Source: Actinomycetota bacterium (GTDB taxonomy: Bacteria; Actinomycetota; Actinomycetes; Actinomycetales; Cellulomonadaceae). Taken from it: DNA of 21,220 nt. Below the pieces are notes generated by a model that had not been told where the DNA came from, ran no database searches, and saw only the letters and a program-made list of their open reading frames with translations. Of this stretch, positions 14,496 to 21,220 are shown piece by piece. Position 1 is the stretch's first letter. Each line of letters begins with the position of its first letter. The DNA lies in NCBI GenBank assembly GCA_018898235.1, contig JAHIJU010000128.1, positions 1 to 21,220 on the forward strand, given 5' to 3'. A program made the position numbers and the translations under genes.

Positions 14496-15802
14496 AGTGC
14501 ACGCACCCCCGCCAGGCCGTCGGAGACCAGGTCCTTGACCCGCAGCGGCGATCGTTTCAGCGCCGTGCGAGCGACCCCGAGCAGGTGTCGCCGCGGTCGG
14601 GTGTCGAGATCGAACACGTCGCGCAGGATGTCGGCCAGCAGCGGGCCGTACTGGGAGTACATGCGGGGCCTCTCGAGAAACGCCGGCGCCTTGGCGTAGG
14701 TGGTCATGTCCTTGCCGACGAACGAGTCGAAGAGCCTCGTCCGGTACGTGCCGAGCTGGCGCTCCGACAGGTCGTCGACGCTGAGCGCCTCGCCGATCGC
14801 CTCCGCCGCGCAGATCGCCGAGCCGATCGCCAGGTCCATGCCGCGCACCGTCAGGCCGGAGTTGATGGTCAGTCCCGCCGCGTCACCCACCACCACCAGA
14901 CCACCGGTGTGGATGCGGCCGAGCATGTCGAGGCCGCCCTCGTTGACCAGGTGCGACCCGTACTCGCACAGCTCACCGTCCCGCAGGTACCCCGCGACGG
15001 CCGGGTGCTCGAGGAACGTCTCGAACAGGGTCACCGCGTCCTTGTGCTGTGCGAGCAGATCGTCGAGCCGCAGGACCAGGCCGATCGAGAGCGAGTCCCG
15101 GTTGGTGTACAGGAAGCCGCCGCCGCCCACACCCTGGGTGCAGTCCCCGACCAGGGCATGCGCCGCTCCGTCCCCGGGCGCCACCCCGAACCGGTCCTCG
15201 ATGACCCCGGCGGGCAGGTTCACGACCGCCTTGACCCCGACCGCGAGGTGGTGGGCCGGAGGCTTGGTCCGCAGACCGGCCGCCTGGCTCAGGAACGAGT
15301 TGACCCCGTCCGCGGCCACGACGACCCGGGTGCGCAGCAGGTCCTCGCCGGCGCGCACCCCCACCACCTGCCGAGTGCCGTCGCTCCTGTCGTCGATGAG
15401 CAGCTCGTCGACGCGGACGCCGGGCATCAGGAAGGCGCCGGCCTCCTCGGCCTGGCTCGACAGCCACGGGTCGAGCTTGGCCCGCAGCACGGTGACCGCG
15501 TTGACCGGGTCGGCCAACCGGGGGTCGACCTGGTCGACGCCGACGGCACCGTCGGGGGTCAGGAAGCGGACGACGTTGCGCACGATCCGGCGTTCCACCG
15601 GGGCGGCGTCGACGAACCCGGGGAACACCTCGTCCAGGACCCGCCCGTAGAGGACCCCTCCGGAGAGGTTCTTCGTCCCCGGCGCCTCACCCCGGTCGAT
15701 CAGGACGACCGACGCGCCCTGCCGGGCCAGGAGCGTGGCCGCGACACTGCCCGCGGGGCCGGCCCCGACCACCGCGACGTCGAAGTCGACCTCGTCGGCC
15801 AT
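14492..15802 (-). CDS. fixC: FixC flavoprotein (ETF:quinone oxidoreductase-like)
   Basis: FAD enzyme of 436 residues that passes electrons between the FixAB electron-transfer flavoprotein, FixX and the quinone pool. The N-terminal dinucleotide-binding motif is VAVVGAGPAGSVAATLLARQG. Family landmarks follow in order: GTKNLSGGVLYG, ADGVNSFLSQAAGL, GGGFLYTNRDSLSIGLVL, and VVGDAAGLTINSGLTVRGMDLAI, which contains the second FAD-binding GD. The sequence closely follows the plan of E. coli carnitine-pathway FixC, including VERRIVRNVV and PAFLERPRMYS. The ATG at 15802 shares one base with the fixB stop (TGATG), and the 3' end overlaps fixX, so translation is coupled. An upstream in-frame extension within fixB is a shadow. 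Confidence 0.95.
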   Translation of the reverse strand: MADEVDFDVAVVGAGPAGSVAATLLARQGASVVLIDRGEAPGTKNLSGGVLYGRVLDEVFPGFVDAAPVERRIVRNVVRFLTPDGAVGVDQVDPRLADPVNAVTVLRAKLDPWLSSQAEEAGAFLMPGVRVDELLIDDRSDGTRQVVGVRAGEDLLRTRVVVAADGVNSFLSQAAGLRTKPPAHHLAVGVKAVVNLPAGVIEDRFGVAPGDGAAHALVGDCTQGVGGGGFLYTNRDSLSIGLVLRLDDLLAQHKDAVTLFETFLEHPAVAGYLRDGELCEYGSHLVNEGGLDMLGRIHTGGLVVVGDAAGLTINSGLTVRGMDLAIGSAICAAEAIGEALSVDDLSERQLGTYRTRLFDSFVGKDMTTYAKAPAFLERPRMYSQYGPLLADILRDVFDLDTRPRRHLLGVARTALKRSPLRVKDLVSDGLAGVRAL

Positions 15803-16716
15803 CAGCCGACCTCGGTGAGGGCGGCGGTCAGGGCCGGGACGATGTCGTACAGGTCGCCGACCAGGCCGTAGTCGCACTCGGTGAAGACCGGGGCCTTCTC
15901 GTCCGCGTTAATGGCCACGATCGTCGTCGCACCGCGCACCCCTGCCATGTGCTGCAACTGTCCCGAGATGCCGATCGCGAGGTACAGGTCGGGGGCGATG
16001 TGCTGGCCGGAGATGCCGACGTACTGGTCCTTCGCGAACCAGTCCTGGCCCTCGGCGAGTGGCCGCGAGCACCCGACCTGCGCCCCGGCCGCCGCGGCCA
16101 GCTTCTCGATCAGCTCGACGTCCTCGCGGGCCTTCAGCCCGCGCCCGACCGCGACGACACGGGTGGCCGACCCCAGATCGACCGACGCCTGCTGCGAGGC
16201 GCTCGTCGAGACGATCGTCAGACCGGCCGGACTCGGCGCCACCTGCCGCACGGGGACCGCCGTCCCGGTGGGCGCAGGCGCGACCCCGCCGTCGACGAGG
16301 ACCGCGATCGGGCCGGAGTACGTCTCGGTCGCCGCGACCAGCCCGCCGTACAGGCCCCGGACCAGGGAGACCGTGTACTCGTCGACCCGCAACGAGGTGA
16401 CCGCGGGGAGCACGGGGGCGTCCAGAGCCGTGGCGGCGGCCGCGAGAAGCGCCCGCTCGGGTCCACGGGCAGGGGCGACGACGACCGAGGGCGAGGCCTC
16501 GGCGACCAGCTGGCCCACCTGGGCGGCCAGGGCCTCGGGCGGCACGGTGTCCGACGTCGGCACGTGCACCAGGGCCGTCACACCGGCCTCGGTCAGGGCG
16601 TCGACCGTGGCCTGGTCGCCGACGACCAGCACCGTGACCTCCACATCGCCCTCGACCAGGCCCAGCGCACCGCCGATCGCAGGCGAGGTGGTGATCATCC
16701 AGATGGGTGAACTCAT
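15802..16716 (-). CDS. fixB: FixB, electron-transfer flavoprotein alpha subunit
   Basis: FAD-carrying subunit of the FixAB flavoprotein that exchanges electrons with the acyl-CoA dehydrogenase CaiA. The 304 residues have a variable N-terminal domain and the conserved C-terminal FAD domain: GRGLKAREDVELIEKLA, then GCSRPLAEGQDWF, then DQYVGISGQHIAPDLYLAIGISGQ with LQHMAG (about 247-258), ATTIVAIN and CDYGLVGDLYDIVPAL. This matches the E. coli carnitine-type FixB pattern (QHM, IVAIN, DYGLVGD). The ATG at 16716 has AAGGG about ten bases upstream and lies 29 bases after the fixA stop. It overlaps fixC by one base. Confidence 0.95.
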   Translation of the reverse strand: MSSPIWMITTSPAIGGALGLVEGDVEVTVLVVGDQATVDALTEAGVTALVHVPTSDTVPPEALAAQVGQLVAEASPSVVVAPARGPERALLAAAATALDAPVLPAVTSLRVDEYTVSLVRGLYGGLVAATETYSGPIAVLVDGGVAPAPTGTAVPVRQVAPSPAGLTIVSTSASQQASVDLGSATRVVAVGRGLKAREDVELIEKLAAAAGAQVGCSRPLAEGQDWFAKDQYVGISGQHIAPDLYLAIGISGQLQHMAGVRGATTIVAINADEKAPVFTECDYGLVGDLYDIVPALTAALTEVG

Positions 16717-16745
16717 GAGTGTCTATCCCTTCGAGCTGCGGGTGG

Positions 16746-17519
16746 TCAGAGGGTGCCGGCGGCCGTGAGCTCGGCGACGAGCGAGCGGGCGGCTGCGGCG
16801 GGGTCCGTGGCGTCGATCATGTGGCGTCGGCGGGAGGGGAGCTGCGGACGGCTCACGGCCGCAGAGACCGGCAGCGTGGCCGGGGCGATCGCCAGGTCGG
16901 CAACGGCCAGCTCCTGCACCGGTCGCTTGGCGGCGGCCAGGATGTCCTTCATCCCCGGCACCCGCGGGACGACCGCGTCCGGGGCGGTGGACAGCACGGC
17001 GGGCAGCTGGACGGTGATCTGCTGACGTCCACCGGCCGTGGCCCGGTCGACCGTCAGGGCCGCTCCCGTCACGGTGGGCTGTCCGCAGTCGGCCAGGGTG
17101 GGCCAGCCGAGGCGCGCAGCCAGCAGGGCCGGCACGATCTTCCCGGCCACGTCGACGGACGCGTCACCGGTCAGCACCAGATCCACATCACCGATCTGCT
17201 CGACCGCCGCAGCCAGCACCCGCGCGGTGGTCACCGGGTCGGCGTGGTCCAGACTCGGGTCGGCGACGATGACCAGCCGGTCGAGCCCACGCGACAGGGC
17301 CCCCTTGCGTGCCAGACCGCTGGCGATCTCGGGGCCGCCCACACTGAGGCCGATCACCTCGCCGCCGGCGACGTCGACCAGGCGGCGCGCCACCTCGGCT
17401 GCGACGGCGTCGTACTCGCCGAACCCGCTCTTGGCCCGCGACCAGTCGATGCGGCCGTCAGCCGCGACGTCCGCGTCCTGGGGGTTGGCCGCCCACTTGT
17501 AGGCAATGACGATCTTCAT
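16746..17519 (-). CDS. fixA: FixA, electron-transfer flavoprotein beta subunit
   Basis: Partner of FixB; in FixABCX complexes the FixA side carries an extra nucleotide or flavin used in electron bifurcation. It has 257 residues from the ATG at 17519, which follows AAGGAG at six bases. Landmarks: MKIVIAYKWAANPQD, VIGLSVGGPE, KGALSRGLDRLVIV, VDLVLTGDASVDV, LPAVLSTAPDAVVPR and GMKDILAAAKRPVQ. The last motif and the overall order follow the E. coli carnitine-operon FixA more than ordinary housekeeping EtfB. First gene of the operon fixA-fixB-fixC-fixX; a leader with a hairpin and an operator lies upstream. Confidence 0.95.
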   Translation of the reverse strand: MKIVIAYKWAANPQDADVAADGRIDWSRAKSGFGEYDAVAAEVARRLVDVAGGEVIGLSVGGPEIASGLARKGALSRGLDRLVIVADPSLDHADPVTTARVLAAAVEQIGDVDLVLTGDASVDVAGKIVPALLAARLGWPTLADCGQPTVTGAALTVDRATAGGRQQITVQLPAVLSTAPDAVVPRVPGMKDILAAAKRPVQELAVADLAIAPATLPVSAAVSRPQLPSRRRHMIDATDPAAAARSLVAELTAAGTL

Positions 17520-17540
17520 GTCTTCTCCTTCTGGATCGGA

Positions 17541-17579
17541 CCGGTGCCGCACCGTCGGGGATCATCGGTGCGGCACCGG
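17541..17579 (-). promoter_or_regulatory. Perfect 14-bp stem-loop in the fixA leader
   Basis: CCGGTGCCGCACCG (17541-17554) and CGGTGCGGCACCGG (17566-17579) are perfect complements with an 11-base loop. The base of the stem lies 21 bases from the fixA ATG and about ten bases from its ribosome-binding site, within the transcribed leader if the promoter is at operator 1. It could block ribosome entry, stabilise the 5' end, or act as a conditional terminator. Confidence 0.65.
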
Positions 17580-17782
17580 GGCCTGACCGGCGCGCCGACA
17601 GGCCACCGGGTGGGCTGGGGCGGGTCCGGGGCACAGACCGGCAGACGCGGCGGGCCGTCACCTGCCGCGTCGGGCCGACCGGGCCGTGGAGCCCGGTGCG
17701 GGGACGCTTCGAGCGCCGACGGCGGCGCCCGCCACGCGGCTCCTCCCTCTCCGGTCAGTACGTCGCTCCGCTGCAACTCACT

Positions 17783-17803
17783 TATGGACCACTGCGGTCC
17801 AGA
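17783..17803 (-). promoter_or_regulatory. Operator 1, facing fixABCX
   Basis: TATGGACC-ACTGC-GGTCCAGA is an 8+5+8 inverted repeat with one asymmetric position. Read on the minus strand it and its downstream AAGT match operator 2 at 21 of 24 positions, including part of the spacer (GCA). A TANNNT -10 candidate (TATTCT, 17801-17806) overlaps it, so bound protein would block fixA transcription. Confidence 0.75.
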
Positions 17804-17955
17804 ATAGAGTTCGCGACCCTGGCGATCCGGGACCAAAGGACCACCCAGGTGCCGGGCTCACCGTCGGCCGCGAGTCCGCGCAACCCGCGCCCGGGCGGCC
17901 GGGGCGGCGGAACCCGACGGGCCCTAGGTCCCCCCCGACCCGGGATGCGGGTCGT

Positions 17956-17961
17956 TACGTT
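17956..17961 (+). promoter_or_regulatory. -10 candidate for caiAB
   Basis: TACGTT fits TANNNT and ends five bases before operator 2, so transcription would begin near 17968, at the first bases of the operator, leaving a leader of about 40 bases. No good -35 box is visible at 17 bases. Confidence 0.35.
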
Positions 17962-17966
17962 CCCGC

Positions 17967-17987
17967 TATGGACCGCATCGGTCCATA
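17967..17987 (+). promoter_or_regulatory. Operator 2, facing caiAB
   Basis: TATGGACC-GCATC-GGTCCATA is a perfect 8-bp inverted repeat with a 5-base spacer. It lies 20 bases before the caiA ATG and just upstream of its ribosome-binding site. The form is typical of TetR-family operators; the obvious candidate is the TetR protein encoded at the right end. Confidence 0.8.
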
Positions 17988-18007
17988 AGTATCTCGAGGA
18001 GCGCCGG

Positions 18008-19159
18008 ATGGACTTCAACCTCAACGACGAGCAGGAACTACTCCTGGACTCACTCCGGGAGTGGTGCGCCCAGAACATCAGCGAGCAGCAGGTCAAGCAG
18101 TGGTACGAGAACCATGAGGTCCCGGCCGACGTGACCGCGTCCTGGGTCGAGTCCGGTTTCGGCATGCTGGGCATCCCGGAGGAGTTCGGCGGGACGCCGG
18201 TCGACATGCTGACCCTCGGCATGGTGGCCGAGGAGCTGACGCGGCAGGCCGGTGTGCCCATGCCGTTCGTGCTGATGCTCCTCACCATGTGGGACGTCGC
18301 CAGCTTCGGACGGCCCGACCAGGTCGCCGATGCCCTGGAGATCTACAAGACGGGTCGTCCGCCGGTGTCCCTGGCGGTCTCCGAGCCCGGTGCAGGCTCG
18401 GACAACTTCGCCATGACGACCGCGGTGACGCCGGACGGTGACGGCTGGCGCATCAACGGTCAGAAGACGTGGGTGTCCAGCGGCGAGGCGTGCCCGAACA
18501 CCATCGTGGTGGCGCGCGACGAGTTCTCGACCCCCGAGGCGCCGGCATTCTCGATGTGGCTGCTGCCGACCAACACCCCCGGGGTCTCCACGGCTCCGCT
18601 GCACAAGATCGGCCAGCAGACCCTCCCGTTCTGCGAGATGTACTTCGACAACGTGCGCGTCGACCAGTCGAACCTGCTGGGTGAGCGCGGCAAGGGCTTC
18701 TTGGCCCTGATGAAGAACTTCGAGGTCGAGCGGGCCCTGACCATCGCCACCCAGCTCGGCCTGGCCCAGGCAGCGATGGACGACGCCGCGGCATACACGA
18801 GTGTCCGGAAGACCTTCGGTCGGCCGATCCGGGACAACCAGCTCATCCAGGAGAAGCTCACGGACATGGAGATCACGCTCCAGAACGTGCGCAACATGCT
18901 GTACCGAACCCTGTGGATGGCCGACGAGGGCAAGTCGATCCGGCTGGAGAGCGCCCTGCTCAAGCGCTACAGCGCCGCGGCCGCGACCGAGGTCGCGTCG
19001 GACGCCATGCAGATCTTCGGCGGTCTCGGCTACACGACCGAGACCCGCGTCGGCAGGTTGTGGACCGACTGCCGCGGTACCCAGATCGCAGCCGGCACCG
19101 ACGAGATCATGGTGCACATCGCCGGCCGCCTCATCGCTCGCAAGTACGAGAACAAGTAG
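18008..19159 (+). CDS. caiA: CaiA-like acyl-CoA dehydrogenase
   Basis: Flavin enzyme of 383 residues that interconverts an acyl-CoA and its 2-enoyl form; in E. coli the homologue reduces crotonobetainyl-CoA to butyrobetainyl-CoA. It begins MDFNLNDEQEL, the same opening as E. coli CaiA. FAD and substrate motifs: LAVSEPGAGSDN, GWRINGQKTWVSSG, RKTFGRPIRDNQLIQEKLTDM, MQIFGGLGYT. The usual catalytic glutamate site (YEGT in many members) reads AAGT (361-364), so A362 cannot act. E241 in EVERAL aligns with the alternative base used in isovaleryl- and long-chain dehydrogenases, and the same ER occurs in CaiA. The ATG at 18008 follows GAGGAG at six bases. First gene of caiAB, 20 bases after operator 2. 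Confidence 0.9.
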   Translation: MDFNLNDEQELLLDSLREWCAQNISEQQVKQWYENHEVPADVTASWVESGFGMLGIPEEFGGTPVDMLTLGMVAEELTRQAGVPMPFVLMLLTMWDVASFGRPDQVADALEIYKTGRPPVSLAVSEPGAGSDNFAMTTAVTPDGDGWRINGQKTWVSSGEACPNTIVVARDEFSTPEAPAFSMWLLPTNTPGVSTAPLHKIGQQTLPFCEMYFDNVRVDQSNLLGERGKGFLALMKNFEVERALTIATQLGLAQAAMDDAAAYTSVRKTFGRPIRDNQLIQEKLTDMEITLQNVRNMLYRTLWMADEGKSIRLESALLKRYSAAAATEVASDAMQIFGGLGYTTETRVGRLWTDCRGTQIAAGTDEIMVHIAGRLIARKYENK

Positions 19160-19167
19160 GAGCGACC

Positions 19168-20406
19168 GTGCCGACGAATCCTGAACTTCCCGAGTTCGGC
19201 CCGCTGGCCGGAGTCAAGGTCGTGCACGCGACCACGTCCACGGCCGGCCCCTTCGCTCCTCTCCTGCTCGCTGAGTACGGCGCGGACGTCCTGTGGATCG
19301 AGAGCACGCTCAGCCCGGACGTGATGCGCCTCGGTCGGTCAGCCAACAACGAGGCCGAGCGGATCAACCAGCGCGCGATCGCGCTCAACATCCCGTCACC
19401 CGAAGGCCGAGAGGTCCTCCTCAAGCTGCTCGCGGACGCCGACGTGTTCGTCGAGTCCTCCAAGGGCGGGCAGTACGCGAAGTGGGGGCTGTCGGACGAG
19501 GTGCTGTGGGGCGTCAACCCCGGGCTGATCATCGTCCACATCAGCGGATTCGGGCAGACCGGCCTGACGGAGTACGTCGAACGTCCCTCCTACGACCCGA
19601 TCGCCCAGGCCTTCTCCGGGTTCATGGCTGCGAACACGCCCCAGCACGACAACCCGTACGCCAGCGGGCCCTACATCGCCGACTACGTGACGGCGCTGTT
19701 CTCCGCGATCGGCATCCTCGCGGCGCTCCACCGCAAGCAGCGCACCGGTGAGGGCGAGAGCATCGACCTCAGCCAGTACGAGGCGATGCTGAAGATCCAG
19801 AACCACCTCGCCGACTGGATGAGCGATCACGTCGCCCAGCCGTCCGCGGGCGCTCCCCCACGGAACCTCGGGTGGGGCGCCTACCGGTGCGCCGACGGCG
19901 CCTATCTCCAGCTCTGCCTGATTGGACCCGGGGTCATCCCGAAGGCGTTGACGTTCTTCGGCCTGGAGTACGGCTCGGTCGAGTACCCGGCCGGCACCGC
20001 CGTGCTCTGGCGTGGAGAGGCCGCCGCGGAGAAGTTCGAGCAGGCGATCCTCAGCTACCTCGAGACCCACACGGCGAGTGAGGCCGAGGCCGAGATGCTC
20101 GCGGCCGGACTGCCCGTCAACCGGGTGAACACCCTCGAGGACCTGGAGCACCACCCCCATCTGGAGGCGCGGGGCACCCTGGTCGAGTGGGAGAACCTGC
20201 GGGGGCGGACCGTGCGTTCCGTGGGTCCGGTGCCACGTTTCCAGCGTTCGCCCGGCAGGTTCTGGCGGACGAGCCCCTCGTGGGGGATGGACAACGAGGA
20301 CGTGCTCCAGCAGCTGGGCTACGACGAGAGCGAGATCGCGGCCCTGTACGAGAAGCGCGTCCTGGTCAAGGACAAGAGCCTCAAGTTCACCTGGCCGTAC
20401 GCCTGA
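19168..20406 (+). CDS. caiB: CaiB-like CoA-transferase (family III)
   Basis: Moves CoA between carboxylic acids; E. coli CaiB exchanges CoA between butyrobetainyl-CoA and carnitine or crotonobetaine. The 412 residues follow the CaiB plan: FGPLAGVKVV, AEYGADVLWIE, FVESSKGGQYAKWGLSDEVLW, HISGFGQTG, YDPIAQAFSGF, HRKQRTGEGESIDLSQYEAML, and near the end RTSPSWGMDNEDVL. The catalytic aspartate that forms the anhydride with substrate in family III enzymes is D172 in YIADYVTA. The GTG at 19168 is preceded by TAGGAG, which overlaps the caiA stop codon, so the two genes are coupled in one operon. A terminator follows. The trimethylammonium substrate is inferred from homology and neighbours. Confidence 0.9.
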   Translation: MPTNPELPEFGPLAGVKVVHATTSTAGPFAPLLLAEYGADVLWIESTLSPDVMRLGRSANNEAERINQRAIALNIPSPEGREVLLKLLADADVFVESSKGGQYAKWGLSDEVLWGVNPGLIIVHISGFGQTGLTEYVERPSYDPIAQAFSGFMAANTPQHDNPYASGPYIADYVTALFSAIGILAALHRKQRTGEGESIDLSQYEAMLKIQNHLADWMSDHVAQPSAGAPPRNLGWGAYRCADGAYLQLCLIGPGVIPKALTFFGLEYGSVEYPAGTAVLWRGEAAAEKFEQAILSYLETHTASEAEAEMLAAGLPVNRVNTLEDLEHHPHLEARGTLVEWENLRGRTVRSVGPVPRFQRSPGRFWRTSPSWGMDNEDVLQQLGYDESEIAALYEKRVLVKDKSLKFTWPYA

Positions 20407-20425
20407 CCTGAGTACGCCTGACCCG

Positions 20426-20480
20426 CGTCCGACGGGCGGAGCACGGAAGCCGACACGGCGCCTGCTCTGCCCGTCGGACG
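20426..20480. terminator. Bidirectional terminator between caiB and the TetR gene
   Basis: An 18-base arm (20426-20443, CGTCCGACGGGCGGAGCA) pairs with 20463-20480 (TGCTCTGCCCGTCGGACG) with a single G-T, around a 19-base loop. TTCTCGT follows on the plus strand. It lies between convergent genes and can serve both. Confidence 0.8.
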
Positions 20481-20495
20481 TTCTCGTCCCACCGG

Positions 20496-21131
20496 TCAGG
20501 CCCTGATCCGGGCCGCCCGAGCTCGCTCCATGTCGAGAACGTCGTCGACCAGCTCCTGCACGTAGACGTCGATCCCCGCTCGCACCTCGTCGAGGCGCGT
20601 CGCAGGTGAGCTCTGGATGTGCATCACCACGGTGCCCTCGATACGGTCCAGGATCCGCCGGACGGACGACTCCGCGGGCAGCTCGCCCGAGGCCACAGCG
20701 CCTTCGATGAGCGCCTGCTCCCGATGGATCTCGGTCCGCAGCAGCTGGCGATAGATCGGCGCGGCCGGCTCGAGGCCCAGCTGCCCTTCGACCATCAAGC
20801 GGTACACCGCTTTGCTGTACTTGCCGAGATAGACCGCCGCCCGCAGCCGCGCCTCGGCGATCAGATTCTCACGGAAGGCATCCGCTGCCGGGGCGGGTGC
20901 TGACAGGTGCCACACGAATGCCGCTGTCAGCAGCTCATCGAGTGACGACCAACGCGAGTAGATCGAGGAGCGCCCGACGCCGGCCAGCTCACAGACGGAG
21001 CGGATCGACAGCCCGCTCCACCCCCGTTCTCCGTACAACCGCAAAGCCGCATCGAGGACGCCAGGGCTGATCTCAGGCTTTCGCGGCCGACCGGTCCTCA
21101 CGGGGACGCGTCTGATCGTGGTGTCCTTCAC
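20496..21131 (-). CDS. TetR-family transcriptional regulator
   Basis: Probable repressor of 211 residues. A basic N-terminal arm (RTGRPRKPEIS) leads to the TetR DNA-binding domain: VLDAALRLYGERGWSGLSIRSVCELAGVGRSSIYSRW broken into helices, with the recognition part AGVGRSSIYSRW at about 52-63. The ligand-binding C-terminal half is family-variable, so the inducer cannot be read; a CoA ester or trimethylammonium compound from the adjacent pathway is a reasonable guess. The GTG at 21131 is chosen because TAACGT (21139-21144) fits a -10 box seven bases upstream, implying a leaderless transcript; a TTG at 21200 gives a longer version with non-family sequence. It is convergent with caiB. The TATGGACC palindrome seen upstream of fixA and caiA is not present at its own promoter. 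Confidence 0.88.
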   Translation of the reverse strand: MKDTTIRRVPVRTGRPRKPEISPGVLDAALRLYGERGWSGLSIRSVCELAGVGRSSIYSRWSSLDELLTAAFVWHLSAPAPAADAFRENLIAEARLRAAVYLGKYSKAVYRLMVEGQLGLEPAAPIYRQLLRTEIHREQALIEGAVASGELPAESSVRRILDRIEGTVVMHIQSSPATRLDEVRAGIDVYVQELVDDVLDMERARAARIRA

Positions 21132-21138
21132 AGTGCGA

Positions 21139-21144
21139 ACGTTA
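21139..21144 (-). promoter_or_regulatory. -10 box of the TetR gene
   Basis: Read on the minus strand, TAACGT fits TANNNT and ends seven bases before the GTG at 21131. There is no ribosome-binding site in between, so a leaderless transcript is likely. Confidence 0.45.
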
Positions 21145-21220
21145 ACCCTTCCAGCGAGCCCCGATCGGCTGACCGGGTCGGGGCATTGTCCGGGTCGCAA
21201 GGCCGGAAGCGACTCCCTGA

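Larger units (their letters stand above)
17580..18007. other. fixA-caiA divergent intergenic region
   Basis: This stretch has no credible gene; frames crossing it run on from neighbouring genes and are poor in coding character. It holds two palindromic operators (17783-17803 and 17967-17987). A minus-strand -10 candidate is TATTCT (17801-17806), and a plus-strand -10 candidate is TACGTT (17956-17961). The remaining 17811-17950 is simple GC-rich sequence with no further structure I can support. Confidence 0.6.

Noticed and set aside
18913..19167. Upstream extension of the caiB frame inside caiA
   Set aside because: It overlaps the caiA coding region; the GTG at 19168 has a ribosome-binding site and begins the CaiB family sequence.

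Overview
The window is very GC-rich DNA with GTG starts, several probable leaderless transcripts and TANNNT-type -10 boxes. This points to a filamentous or soil actinobacterium; the gene set looks Pseudonocardiales-like, but I cannot fix the genus by reading alone. Nearly every gene is chromosomal in style. I see no transposase, integrase, tRNA, rRNA or CRISPR array.

Left part (1-5846): a c-di-GMP GGDEF/EAL sensor protein cut by the window edge (minus strand). Next comes a divergent arsenic pair, arsR (minus) and the arsenite methyltransferase arsM (plus), sharing a 111-bp intergenic region. Then a NERD-like/UvrD-type helicase (plus). Middle part (5862-13433): a membrane protein joining a GlsB-like domain to an AlbA_2 domain (minus), a TRIC/UPF0126 channel-like protein, a small four-helix membrane protein, and a translationally coupled pair of exported proteins (DUF6318-like lipoprotein plus PKD-like protein). 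These are followed by a PAS-GGDEF diguanylate cyclase and a membrane-anchored HExxH protein (both minus), and an iron-type alcohol dehydrogenase/maleylacetate reductase-like enzyme (plus).

Right part (13500-21220): a cold-shock protein gene whose leader can fold into a long nested hairpin that captures its ribosome-binding site. A 354-bp convergent intergenic region follows, packed with inverted repeats. The last third is one functional block: fixABCX (minus; FixA, FixB, FixC, FixX in transcriptional order), divergent from caiA-caiB (plus), with a convergent TetR-family regulator at the end. All six enzymes resemble, in sequence, the Escherichia coli carnitine-pathway proteins CaiA, CaiB and FixABCX. 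The expected scheme is that CaiB moves CoA between carnitine-type acyl groups, CaiA reduces or oxidises the acyl-CoA, and FixAB (electron-transfer flavoprotein) with FixC/FixX exchanges electrons with CaiA, quinone or ferredoxin. No caiC, caiD or caiT lies in the window.

The fixA-caiA intergenic region (488 bp) holds two 21-bp palindromes built on TATGGACC-N5-GGTCCATA. They are placed in mirror orientation, one facing each operon, and are probable binding sites for the nearby TetR protein. A 14-bp perfect hairpin sits just upstream of the fixA ribosome-binding site. This regulated carnitine-like redox module and the cold-shock leader are the two most interesting parts of the window.
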